DNA of 64,000 nt from Myxococcales bacterium. Its GTDB lineage: Bacteria > Myxococcota > Bradymonadia > UBA7976 > UBA1532. The notes under the pieces are model-generated. The model did no database searches, was not told the origin of the DNA, and saw nothing but the letters and a program-made list of their open reading frames with translations. The stretch is taken from the NCBI GenBank assembly GCA_020633515.1, contig JACKDM010000003.1, positions 62,001 to 126,000 of the forward strand. Direction: 5' to 3'. Both the position numbers and the translations under genes were made by a program. Position 1 is the stretch's first letter; every line of letters begins with the position of its first letter. Positions 38,801 through 45,762 of this stretch are shown piece after piece.

Positions 38801-38938
38801 CTCCCCGACGCCCTCCAGCGAGCCGGGGCCGGCGGGCAGGCTGACGCGGTCGTCGGAGACGCCGGTCTGGGCGTGCGCGGTCGAGAGGCCGAGCGCGAGC
38901 GCAGCGGCGGCGGCGAGACGCCACGGTGCGTGACTCAT
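32801..38938 (-). CDS. Secreted Tc-toxin B-C-like protein: SpvB, FG-GAP, TcdB-middle, RHS repeats and variable tail
   Basis: 2045 aa. Sec signal peptide (LAAAAALALGLSTAHA). Residues 30-120 are the SpvB start (VSLPAGPGSLEGVGENVSL; GWSLTTPHIERGTVFGLPRY). Residues 353-650 hold six FG-GAP/VCBS calcium loops (DINGDALPD, DVDGDGFAD, DLDNDKRID, DMNGDGLLD, DINGDGLAD, DVNGNGSTD). The TcdB-middle mark is RFRGFGHVE at 735-743. RHS/YD repeats run from about 1000 (YDEFGRM, YDNADRLVEATFPGG) to the core end VIDPDGL at about 1839, followed by a 206-residue tail with a hydrophobic stretch (AAETALGVVEVAGGDVVGVL). A dockerin-like insert QGDTDGRIDAADAW lies before the core end. This is the B-C cocoon architecture of Tc/RHS toxins, but with an export signal. 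ATG has AGGAG upstream. First gene of the seven-gene set. Confidence 0.9.
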   Translation of the reverse strand: MSHAPWRLAAAAALALGLSTAHAQTGVSDDRVSLPAGPGSLEGVGENVSLNPNMGVMSYGVPIEVPRGFEGLTPALRLAYSSGAGSSTVGVGWSLTTPHIERGTVFGLPRYGRGDLFTVDGGDELVELPGAPVPTYRARYEGGFVRYTWLDAGDGREGYWRAEYPDGRVATFGARADGTLVPAARVSGPDGTFRYMMVEVVDVYGHRMAYAYEKSGAVSLVRQIEYVFDDRGAARYAVSFGYEPRADETGGEALSDAKAGFDERLTVRLAEIDVFSGDDRIRRYQLAYERYVDSGGFTRLREVAMRGAQGGLYPAVQRFGYSRSLEGVCDDPAGCERPFVIDMGNIGVNIGVGRATLVDINGDALPDLVDTTDDGPHRFILNTLAPDGRPRFAAQAVQSAIGVGSGFRLGTPSVQVLDVDGDGFADLLDARNGRALMNLGGGDWAALAPLAETDSVGDALAADFEEGALRTLRFIDLDNDKRIDLMRSTRETTSVWRNLGADGFVEDEDIDLLGYDLLVDDVELADMNGDGLLDAVRLGVGGLRYKLNLGHGRWGAEVDVQRLPIDESELDLATLDDINGDGLADVVIVAGRGVRFALNRNGEDFAAPVLLSDADVDGELPLRDATVTVLMADVNGNGSTDVVWLDAQGEVTALELFPVRPNQLARVENSLGQLTEITYTTAVQQLAEDGAAPTHPLPHPMLVVDRIDRTDLLSGVRETTRYRYRDGYYDGVEKRFRGFGHVEIHSEGDATQEGGLQIARYDVGAVDPYRHGLLIEEQTQSDGRPLGEVRTTFEDCPLAEVPATTPAIRFICPTATETRVIEGAAAAEHLLLREETTYDGYGNVTLAARLGVVETGAGACAPCGDRGPDDFGAACGSQCRGDEVYIETDYITPGADTDGRWILGAPYRVATYADPESPLRTESLTYYDGPAFEGLPLGALTRGSVTRTTEKVDAAGDAVIATGRYRRDAHGNVIETLDPLGEPGGDTHRSIYTLDDTGLRVVAADLLLTDEAGAPYRLRRELRYEPLFDQVIEGTAWMRVDAAGSVRSARRSTLYAYDEFGRMVATARPGDSLDAPSAVYDYALGSPLSRIVSRLRSAPGGALDIQNVDCLDGRGRTFQTRTRVDADTWQVSGFSLFNVAGQPWRIHQPYLGATGECDLAPPAESRFVELFRDATGRALRSTLPDAELFGAASTAETRYGPLTITTADEEDTDPQSPHADTPTTRRMDGLGRLVAVERRLADGSVALTRTVYDGLSRVRAAIDAEGNTKHQRYDLLGRVVQIDDPNKGGATRMAYDDAGNLIRLEDPRGVVLLSRFDGRNRLVEQWDEADRDATLQRVVWDHDPSCDDAVCSNTAGRAVRAEFPGLAGINSERLGYDLRGRQTRTERRIEGVPFTFELTYDNADRLVEATFPGGRTLAYHYDAASRLVAIDGLVTAIEYDDRGQHRATTTADGTRTEQRFDAVLRLAHRAITDAAGETLQALAYTRDRAGNLLEIEDTATTPGPDLGARYAYDAWYRTLTAAVGDEEITSRFDLIGNVVTRASSRDDTRLRVGSYAYDGFGPNALTRAGGLALSYDAAGDAVQRGAQTFEWDARGRLQTVRDADDAILARYAYDLGHRRAAKVEGDSTTLYAGPAFELRDGISTLYVKLGQNRLARVEDTALATVALTDLAPQGDTDGRIDAADAWIALAAAEGVIDAPEADPSPAGALLNSAVRRMFLDRGPAVTYLHHDHQGSIVMATDGDTGEVIGKRAFLPTGVERDDGFGDVDVYGFTGQEHDAVTGLVNFEHRLLDPTTGRWMSPDPRFAVSVAGDQANPAESLNVYGYVGDNYANVIDPDGLEGGETKKGGGATPDQGNKQPRAKANKAAQTLRKACNACRSSVKNLGKAVDWNVRRMAGDTTTMSTPELQKKVEFANKRVATLTNPTFVKRVKQSLAVAKAAKGAAETALGVVEVAGGDVVGVLDVVGGLGEVAEALQDLYTVSNLDPKNPADAAKLLEDLPNVLEMAVKHYEGKVAKYNNALRARTETQLLSTGLIPEPTSSAQGE

Positions 38939-39259
38939 CGGGAGCTCCTGTCGAGATGGAAGGGCCAGCGGGGCCGAAGACGGGATGAGGGTAGCGATTC
39001 GCTTTATCGAGGGGGGTGATGCCGGCGATAGGGATCGCCGATAGGTCGGCCCGGCCACCGCGCTCGGCGGCGGCCGCGGTCACGGCGCGCGATCCTCACC
39101 GCTGGATCTCGATCCGATCGGCCCGACGACGAGCGCCGCCGGATGGCTCGCTCAGCCGCTCATCGCACCCCTGGCGTCGACGACGCGCCCGCGCGCCCTG
39201 ATGTGATGCCGCCCGATGCCTTCGATCTCATGCCTCTGCCCGGCGCCCGCAGGCTCAGA
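38939..39259 (-). promoter_or_regulatory. Upstream region of the Tc-like operon with a dyad and direct repeat
   Basis: 321 bp between two genes on the same strand; no coding frame is supported. CGGCGAT (39023-39029), four bases, ATCGCCG (39034-39040) form a perfect dyad. The overlapping word CGATAGG repeats at 39026-39032 and 39039-39045, 13 bp apart. On the minus strand this reads as two CCTATCG sites about 85-110 nt before the ATG, suitable for an activator or repressor. No clear -35/-10 pair was found. GATGCC words cluster at 39206-39235. Confidence 0.35.
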
Positions 39260-40942
39260 TCACTCCTGCTTCTCGTACCGCTTGCGCACCACCTCGCCCG
39301 CGACGTCCCGCCCCCCCAGGCCAAACGCCAGCGCGACCGCCAGACACACCGCCCCGAAGAGCAGCCCGAAGCTCAACAGCACGAACGCCGGCGCCACCTG
39401 CAGCTGCGTCAACGCCATCGCGAACGCGAACACCAGCACCCCCACCCGCGCCACGTTCCCCATCCACACCCGCCCCGCGTCCCCCGCGGCCCCACGCACC
39501 ACCAGCGCCCGCACGACGTTCCCCAGCGCGAAGCCCGCGCCCACGATCACCAGCGCCACCACCCCGCGCAGGTACACATACCCGAGCACCGCCGCGACCA
39601 TCGCCGCCCACCCCACCAGCCCCAAGGTCAACAACGCCTGCTCCACCGCGACCAGCACCACCGCGAGCTGAACCAGCGCCCCCACCAGACCGCTCGGCGA
39701 CCGCACCCGCCACGCCAGCGCCACCGCCTCCCCCTCGCTCGGCACCGCCACATCGCCTTCGACCGCCGCCGCCGCCTCCATCTCCTTCGCCTGCCACCGC
39801 CCCAGATCCAACCCCAGCCGCGCCAGCCAGCCATCGAACCCGAAGCTCTGCAGCAGCCGCTCCACCAGCCGCCCCGCCAGCCGCCCCACCACCACGCCCG
39901 CCGCCACGAACAACAGCGCCAACGCCAGCGACGGCAGCATCGCCCAGAACTGCGCGATCGTCAGCCCGATCGGCAGGCTCAACGACTCCAGCCCGAGCTG
40001 GTTGAGCGCCGCGATCCCCGCGTGCAGCAGGATGATCACCATCGCCGCCAGCCCCACCACATCACTCGCCGGCCGCGCCGCGAAGAACGCGCCGAGCCCC
40101 ACCTTGCCCGGCAGGCGATCGAAGCCCACCGACGCCAGCAGGTTCGACAGCACCGTGCGCGCGATCCGCGCGAGCACCCAGCCCGCGACGACGATCACCG
40201 CCGCCGCCGCCAGCTTCGGCAACAGCGCCAGGATCTGCGCCAGCACCCCTTCGAGCGGCTGCGAGATCGCCTCGAGCTGCAACGCATTGAACGCGCCCGC
40301 CAGCCCCACCAGCATCACCAGCCAGAACGCCACCGTGCCCGCCGTCTCGCTGAACGGCCGCGTCACCGCCGCCTCCGGCGCCGCCGCGCCCTCCACCGCC
40401 AGCCGCCGATCGACCCCCAGCCGCACCAACAGCCCCGTCACCAGCTTGCGGATCACCGTGCCCGCGAAGTACGCCACCAGCAGCAACAACGCCGCGTAGC
40501 CCGCCCGCGGCAGCGCCTCGGTCACCGTGTCGAGGAAGCCCCGAAACGGCCCCGCCGCCTCATCGAGCCCCGCCGCGTCCAGCGCGGCGACCACCACCAC
40601 CAGCATCAAGCCCCAGAACACCACCCGCCCGATCGTCTGCTCCAGCGCCCGCCCCGCCTTCCGCGGATCGCGCCCTTCGAGCAGCAGATCCAGCCCCACC
40701 GCCTTCGCGATCCGATCATCCACCGTCGTCCGCTTCAGCAGCCGCTCCACGCCCTTCGCCGCGAGGCTCGCCAGCAACCAGCCACCGAACAACACCGCCA
40801 GCCCCGCCAGCAGGTTCAGGATCCCCCACGCCGCCAGCGTCCCCGTGAAGCCTGCCATGATGCCCTCCCCATCGGCGGCCCGAGCCCACGCCGGCGCGCC
40901 CAGCGCCGACAGCCAAAGGACCTTTCGAGCGATGTATCGCAT
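39260..40942 (-). CDS. Multi-pass TM-helix (MscS-related) membrane protein
   Basis: 560 aa. Possible signal (YIARKVLWLSALGAPAWARA) then about a dozen transmembrane helices, arranged as repeated units of a hydrophobic helix followed by a basic amphipathic one (LLASLAAKGVERLLKR; AGTVIRKLVTGLLVRLGVDR; LARIARTVLSNLLASVGFDR). This is the conserved TM-helix repeat that occurs in small mechanosensitive-channel relatives. The MscS beta domain itself is absent. ATG 40942 is chosen for GGGAGAC 6 nt upstream; ATG 40954 lacks a ribosome site. Likely a channel-like or structural membrane protein. Confidence 0.78.
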   Translation of the reverse strand: MRYIARKVLWLSALGAPAWARAADGEGIMAGFTGTLAAWGILNLLAGLAVLFGGWLLASLAAKGVERLLKRTTVDDRIAKAVGLDLLLEGRDPRKAGRALEQTIGRVVFWGLMLVVVVAALDAAGLDEAAGPFRGFLDTVTEALPRAGYAALLLLVAYFAGTVIRKLVTGLLVRLGVDRRLAVEGAAAPEAAVTRPFSETAGTVAFWLVMLVGLAGAFNALQLEAISQPLEGVLAQILALLPKLAAAAVIVVAGWVLARIARTVLSNLLASVGFDRLPGKVGLGAFFAARPASDVVGLAAMVIILLHAGIAALNQLGLESLSLPIGLTIAQFWAMLPSLALALLFVAAGVVVGRLAGRLVERLLQSFGFDGWLARLGLDLGRWQAKEMEAAAAVEGDVAVPSEGEAVALAWRVRSPSGLVGALVQLAVVLVAVEQALLTLGLVGWAAMVAAVLGYVYLRGVVALVIVGAGFALGNVVRALVVRGAAGDAGRVWMGNVARVGVLVFAFAMALTQLQVAPAFVLLSFGLLFGAVCLAVALAFGLGGRDVAGEVVRKRYEKQE

Positions 40943-41019
40943 GATGTCTCCCATGTCGTGGCCGGTCTTGACCGCGATCGAGTCAAAACCCTTACGCCGC
41001 CGATCGCAAGAGATATCGA

Positions 41020-43230
41020 TCACCGCCGCGGCCGCACCGGCTCGACCTCCTCGCTCATCCATTGCCGCAAACGCGCGCGCAGCCTCGACAATTCGCCGGG
41101 ATGGGAGGCGCTCAGATCGGTCTGTTCATCGGGATCGGACGCCAGATCGAAGAGCGTGTACTCATCGAAGGTGATCCCGTACTGCAGCTTCCACGGCCAG
41201 TCGATGATGGCACGCCGATCGCTATGCGTCGCGTCCTTCACCATCTCCACGAACACCGGCGCCGACGTCGGCGGCTCCCCCCGCGCGAACGCCAGCAGCG
41301 ACCGCCCCCGCAGCTCCGGCGCCGCCGCCGCGCCCGCCAGCTCCAGCACCGTCGGCGCCACGTCCAGCAACGCCACCGGCGCCTCCACCGAGCCCGGCGC
41401 CACCCCCGGCCCCGCGATCACCAGCGGCACCCGCACCTGATCGTTGAAGAGGTGCTGCCCATGGTAGCGATAGCCATGCTCGAAGAAGCCCTCCCCGTGA
41501 TCGCTGTGCACGATCACATACGTCCGCGCCCCGTGCGGCCCCGACTTCAGCGCGTCGAGCAGCCGCCCGATCTGCTCGTCGGTGTAGCGGATCTCCTCGT
41601 CGTAGCGATCGATCTCCTCTCCGCCGAAGTCGATCCCATCATGGTCCTGATAGAAGTGGTGCGGATCGAAGTAGTGCAGCCACAAGAAGAACGGCCCCGC
41701 CGCCGGATCCCGCGCCGCCAGCCATGCCACCGCCCGATCACTCACCAGATGCCCCGTCACCACCGACGGCATCCGCCGCTGGAACTGCCGCACGATCGAC
41801 AGATCCCACTCCGCGAAGCCCTGATCGAGCCCGTACCCCGGCAGGAAGAAGCGATGAGACGGGATCCCCGCGGTGTGATAGCCGAGCGCCTGCAACCGCT
41901 CGGCGAGGGTCACGTTCTCCGGGTGGATCTGCGCCCACAGATCGGGGCTGCGCTCGATCTCCGAGAAGTAGCGCCCGATGAACATCGACGGCACCGACGC
42001 CTTCGTCTGCGGCCCCTGCGCGAACACCCAGCGAAAGACCAGCCCCCGCGCCGCGAGCGCGTCGAGCGCCGGGCTCGTCGGCCGCGGGTAGCCCATGAAG
42101 CCGAGGTGATCGGCCCGCAGCGTGTCGACCGTGATCAGCACGACGTTGGGCCGCTCCACGAAGACCGGCGCCTCGCCCGCCTCGACGGCGTCATCCCTCC
42201 CCGCCGCGTCGTCACCCGCCGCGTCGTCGCCCGCTGCGGCCCCCGCCGCCGCGCCCTCGCCCGCCGCGCCCTCGCCCGCCGCGCCCGGCGCCCCCGGGCT
42301 GTCGCCCCCGAAGCAGTCGTCGTCGACGCTGTTGCGCGCCACCTCCCGCGCCCCCGGGTTCACCTCCGGGTTCGCGTCGTCGCAGTCCCCCCCGCCGAGC
42401 AACCCCGCGTAGCCATCACCGTCTGCGTCGAACAGCGGCTGCAACAGCACCACCGCCCCCGCGAAGACCCACGTCTCGTGCAGCAGCGCCCGCTTCACCG
42501 CCGGCCGCGCGTCGAGGTGCAGCACCAGCTCCGCCGTGCCCAGCGCGCTCAGCACGCCCACCACCACCACCGCCCGCCGCACCGCCGGCCGGTTCAGCGC
42601 CACCCGCCCCAACAGCACCGCAAAGCCCGCCGTCAGCGCCGGATACGCCAGCAGGAACGCCGCCGTCCACCCCCCCAGCCGCTCCCGCAGATCCTCGTTG
42701 CGCCCGATCGTCAGCCCGATCAGCACCGCCCCCGCCAGCGCCATCACCTGCGTCAGCCCCTGGCTCGTCCGCGGCCCCAGCCGCTCGTCGAGCCGCGCGA
42801 GCTGCCGCCGCGTCGCCGCCCAGAAATACAGCGCCCCCGTCAACAGCGCCGGCGTCGACACCGCCAGCGCCATCGCCCCCAGCGCCCGATCGTGGCTCTG
42901 CGCCAGCCACAGCCGCGCCACCGCGTACATCGCCCCCACGAAGCCCACCACCGCCAGCAGCGCCGCGCCCGCGTCCGCGCTCCGGTTCCCCCGCTCCTCG
43001 CGCCCCCCCAGCCGCCGCGCCCGCTGCCACAGCCCCGCGAGCCCCGCGGCCGTGACCGCGACCACCAGCCCGAGCACCGTGAACGGCGCCGCCACGTACG
43101 CCGCCGCCAGCGCCCGCTCCGCGCCGTCGAGGTCGACATCGGCCACCGCCAGATGCAACGCCTCGACGCCGCCGAGCAGCATCGCCGCGAGCAGCAGACC
43201 ACCGAACAGAGCGCGAGGGAGGGCAGACAT
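41020..43230 (-). CDS. Membrane-anchored sulfatase-family hydrolase with a MopE-type DxDGD motif
   Basis: 736 aa. About nine transmembrane helices to residue 290, an extracytoplasmic linker, then an alkaline-phosphatase-superfamily (sulfatase/phosphoglycerol-transferase) domain from about residue 385: NVVLITVDTLRADHLGFMGY gives the metal Asp pair, the nucleophile region is KASVPSMFIG (Ser-type, without the CxPxR Arg), and HSDHGEGFFEHG the second metal site. The linker has DADGDGY, then GDCDDANPEVNPGARE and DDDCFGGD, the MopE/metal-binding type motif common in Myxococcota. An Ala/Gly/Asp-rich low-complexity stretch follows. Likely modifies envelope glycans or lipids; substrate unknown. Confidence 0.85.
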   Translation of the reverse strand: MSALPRALFGGLLLAAMLLGGVEALHLAVADVDLDGAERALAAAYVAAPFTVLGLVVAVTAAGLAGLWQRARRLGGREERGNRSADAGAALLAVVGFVGAMYAVARLWLAQSHDRALGAMALAVSTPALLTGALYFWAATRRQLARLDERLGPRTSQGLTQVMALAGAVLIGLTIGRNEDLRERLGGWTAAFLLAYPALTAGFAVLLGRVALNRPAVRRAVVVVGVLSALGTAELVLHLDARPAVKRALLHETWVFAGAVVLLQPLFDADGDGYAGLLGGGDCDDANPEVNPGAREVARNSVDDDCFGGDSPGAPGAAGEGAAGEGAAAGAAAGDDAAGDDAAGRDDAVEAGEAPVFVERPNVVLITVDTLRADHLGFMGYPRPTSPALDALAARGLVFRWVFAQGPQTKASVPSMFIGRYFSEIERSPDLWAQIHPENVTLAERLQALGYHTAGIPSHRFFLPGYGLDQGFAEWDLSIVRQFQRRMPSVVTGHLVSDRAVAWLAARDPAAGPFFLWLHYFDPHHFYQDHDGIDFGGEEIDRYDEEIRYTDEQIGRLLDALKSGPHGARTYVIVHSDHGEGFFEHGYRYHGQHLFNDQVRVPLVIAGPGVAPGSVEAPVALLDVAPTVLELAGAAAAPELRGRSLLAFARGEPPTSAPVFVEMVKDATHSDRRAIIDWPWKLQYGITFDEYTLFDLASDPDEQTDLSASHPGELSRLRARLRQWMSEEVEPVRPRR

Positions 43231-43239
43231 GGGAACGAG

Positions 43240-43272
43240 AGTATAGGGTTCAACCGGCCCTGCCTCTATACT
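43240..43272. promoter_or_regulatory. Divergent -10 elements forming a perfect inverted repeat
   Basis: AGTATAG (43240-43246) and CTATACT (43266-43272) are exact inverses 19 nt apart. Read outward, each strand gets TATACT, close to the -10 consensus. The left one would start transcription about 3 nt before the sulfatase ATG at 43230. The right one serves the glycosyltransferase at 43316. The -35 hexamers are not recognisable. Confidence 0.45.
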
Positions 43273-43315
43273 GCCGCGTCGCTCGCGCCCCATCTCGCCC
43301 GACCTCGGAGTCACC

Positions 43316-44980
43316 GTGACGCGCGCCGCCCGCCACCTCCTCGACGCCGCCGTCGTCATCGGCGCGCTCTACGCCATCACCTTCCTCGTGATCGCGCTCT
43401 GGCGGGCGCCCTACCCCTTCGAAATCGAGTGGATGGAAGGCGGCATGGTCAGCCACGCCGCCCGCCTCCTCGACGGCCAGCCGATCTACGCCCCCCCGAG
43501 CGCCGACTTCGTGCCCTTCTTCTACACCCCCGGCTACCCGCTCCTGCTCGCCGGGCTCGCGCAGCTCTTCGGCCTCACCCTCGGCCTCGGCCGCGCCGTC
43601 TCCATCGCCGCCACGCTCGCCACCCTCGCGATCCTCTTCTTCATCGGCCGCCGCGAGGCGAGCTGGCGCCACGGGGCGCTCGCCGCCGGGCTCTACGCCG
43701 CGCTCTTCCGCACCACCGGCGCGTTTTATGACCTCGCCCGCCCCGACGCCCTCTTCATCGCGCTCGTCGCCGCCGCCACCGCGGTCGCCTACTACCGCCG
43801 CAGCCTGCCCGGCGCCGCCGCGGCCGGCGCGCTCTTTGCGCTCGCGTTCCTCACCAAGCAGACCACCAGCGTCTTCGTGCCCGCCGTCGGCCTCTACCTG
43901 CTCTGGCGCGCGTGGCGCCACGCGCTCGCCTTCGGCCTCACCGCCGCCGCGCTCGCCGGGGCCGGCGTCGCGCTCGGCACCTGGCTCACCGACGGCTGGA
44001 TGTGGACCTACATCTTCGAGGGCCACCAGGGGCACCTCTTCTACTGGAAGAACATCCTCCTCGAGTACTGGCGCGACGTGCTCTTCGTCGCCCCGCTCCT
44101 CCTGCTCCTGCCCCTGCTCTGGTTCGGCTACAAGGTCCCCGTCGCCATCCTCAGCGTCCTCCTCGCCGCGCACTGGACCTACGCCTTCATCTTCCGCACC
44201 ACCGGCTTCGCCGACTTCCCCCACATGTACTACCGCGAGCTGTGGTACCTGAGCCCCCGCTGGGCCTTCTTCGTGCCGCCCGCGCTCATCGCGCTGCTGC
44301 TCGCGCTCTACCGCTGGCAGAACCCCGCCCGCGGCTGGCGCCCGCCCGCGCATGGCTTCTGGCTGCTCATGTTCGTCGCCGGCGCCGGATCGAGCGGGCT
44401 CAACCACTCGACGCAGTGGGCCTACAGCAACAGCCTCATGCCGATCGCGCTCTTCGCCTCGATCCTCATCGCGCTCGCCGTGCGCGACCTCACCGAAGCG
44501 ACCGCCGAGCGCACCCCGAGGTGGAGCGCGCTCGTGCCCCTCGCGGTGCTCGTGCAGCTCGGCGCCTGGGTCTACGACGTGCCCGCCCAGCTCCCCGACG
44601 CCGCCGACCGCGCCGCGCTCGCCCGCCTCGAAGCGCGCCTCGCCGAGATCGACGGCCCGATCTTCTTCCCCGCGCACCCGCTCTGGTCCTGGCAGCGCGA
44701 CGGCCGGGTGCACGTGCACCAGATGGGGATCCAGGACGTCGCCTTCCTCGGCGGCGTCGCCGATCTCGGCCCCCGGCTCGCGAAGGGCGAGTGGGCCGCG
44801 GTCGTCGTCGACGCGCACAACCGCGTGCCCGGCCTCGGCCGCGCCTACGTGCTCGCCGAGCGCTTCGCCTACGACGGCGACGCGCTCATGACCCGCACCG
44901 GCTTCCTCACCCGCCCGCACGAGCTCTGGCTGCGCCGCGGCGCCACCCGACCGCCCCGCCGCCCTGCTGCCCCTCGCTGA
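43316..44980 (+). CDS. Polytopic glycosyltransferase (GT39/GT-C-like)
   Basis: 554 aa, GTG start with CGGAG 6 nt upstream. About ten transmembrane helices. The first extracytoplasmic loop has the GT-C mark IEWMEGGMVSHAARLLDG with an acidic pair, and DLARPDALFIALVAAATA follows in the pattern of ArnT/mannosyltransferase relatives. The C-terminal soluble part (from about residue 440) is the periplasmic domain. Such enzymes move a sugar from a polyprenyl-phosphate carrier to an acceptor on the periplasmic face. Donor and acceptor cannot be named. Divergent from the sulfatase, which may act on the same material. Confidence 0.8.
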   Translation: MTRAARHLLDAAVVIGALYAITFLVIALWRAPYPFEIEWMEGGMVSHAARLLDGQPIYAPPSADFVPFFYTPGYPLLLAGLAQLFGLTLGLGRAVSIAATLATLAILFFIGRREASWRHGALAAGLYAALFRTTGAFYDLARPDALFIALVAAATAVAYYRRSLPGAAAAGALFALAFLTKQTTSVFVPAVGLYLLWRAWRHALAFGLTAAALAGAGVALGTWLTDGWMWTYIFEGHQGHLFYWKNILLEYWRDVLFVAPLLLLLPLLWFGYKVPVAILSVLLAAHWTYAFIFRTTGFADFPHMYYRELWYLSPRWAFFVPPALIALLLALYRWQNPARGWRPPAHGFWLLMFVAGAGSSGLNHSTQWAYSNSLMPIALFASILIALAVRDLTEATAERTPRWSALVPLAVLVQLGAWVYDVPAQLPDAADRAALARLEARLAEIDGPIFFPAHPLWSWQRDGRVHVHQMGIQDVAFLGGVADLGPRLAKGEWAAVVVDAHNRVPGLGRAYVLAERFAYDGDALMTRTGFLTRPHELWLRRGATRPPRRPAAPR

Positions 44981-44983
44981 TCG

Positions 44984-45031
44984 ATGCCACCCATGGCATC
45001 GGTGCCATCACCCGCATGCCATCGATGGCAT
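44984..45031. repeat. Cluster of ATGCCA/TGGCAT dyads between convergent genes
   Basis: ATGCCACCCATGGCAT (44984-44999) is a dyad with six-base arms. ATGCCATCGATGGCAT (45016-45031) is a perfect 16-bp palindrome that overlaps the stop of the minus-strand lipoprotein. Their centres are 32 bp apart. GTGCCATC lies between them. The position fits a bidirectional terminator or an uptake-signal-like pair; there are no T-runs. Confidence 0.7.
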
Positions 45032-45570
45032 CAAGGCACCTCGACCACCGCCGCCTCCGATGAGCCGGTGCGAAACCCCGGCCCCTCACCGATCAGCGTG
45101 TAGGCATGCCGCCCCGCCGGCGCCGCGTCGGTCCACAGCGCCGCGTCGGCCGGCGCCACCGCCACCACCGCGCCGTCGCGCGCGATCAACACCGCCTCGA
45201 CCGGCGGCGGCGGCGGCAGCCACGAGAGCTGCACCGCGCCCGCCGCGTCGACGAAGACCAGCGGCGCCTCGGGCGGCGGCGGCGGCGCGACCCACTGCAC
45301 CGTCACCGGCGCCGAGGGCGTCCCGGCGTGACCGGCGCGCAGCGCGACGACCCGGATCGCGGTCGGCGCGGCGAACGGCGGCAGCCGCAGCTCCCCGTCG
45401 GCGCCGCGCGCGATCGGCGCGCCCTGGCAGTCGGCGGCGGGGTGGGCGTGCAGGGTGACCGGGTCGTCGAACGGCTGCCCGTCGAGGTCGGCGGCCGGTG
45501 GGTCGACGGGGAGCACGATCGCGTCGGGGGTCGAGATCGCGGCGCGGGGCGCGGGCGGACCGGGTGGCAC
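45031..45570 (-). CDS. Small lipoprotein whose signal peptide has no in-frame start
   Basis: From GTG 45570, 179 aa of a secreted-type beta protein (PFDDPVTLHAHPAADCQG; APLVFVDAAGAVQLSWLPPP, fibronectin-III-like). Reading the same frame upstream gives STALLAGCGAAGE at about 45589-45627, a lipobox, but no ATG, GTG or TTG is found before a stretch of Arg/Pro codons. A neighbouring frame supplies a plausible hydrophobic start (RALTL) that would join with one base difference. So either a one-base frameshift or an assembly error removed the true start, and GTG 45570 is only the first in-frame start codon left. Function unknown. Confidence 0.5.
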   Translation of the reverse strand: MPPGPPAPRAAISTPDAIVLPVDPPAADLDGQPFDDPVTLHAHPAADCQGAPIARGADGELRLPPFAAPTAIRVVALRAGHAGTPSAPVTVQWVAPPPPPEAPLVFVDAAGAVQLSWLPPPPPVEAVLIARDGAVVAVAPADAALWTDAAPAGRHAYTLIGEGPGFRTGSSEAAVVEVP

Positions 45571-45762
45571 CAGGCCGGGCGGCCGGGGCTCGCCGGCGGC
45601 GCCGCAGCCGGCGAGGAGCGCGGTCGAGCGTGAGCGCGCGGCCGGCGCCGTGGGCGCGGGTGATCGGGGCGGGCAGGGAACGGGGAGGCAGCGCGGGCGG
45701 CGGCCGCGATGGTGGTGCGTGGGCGTGAAGCGCGACGGGACCAGCGGGCTCGATCATCGCGG

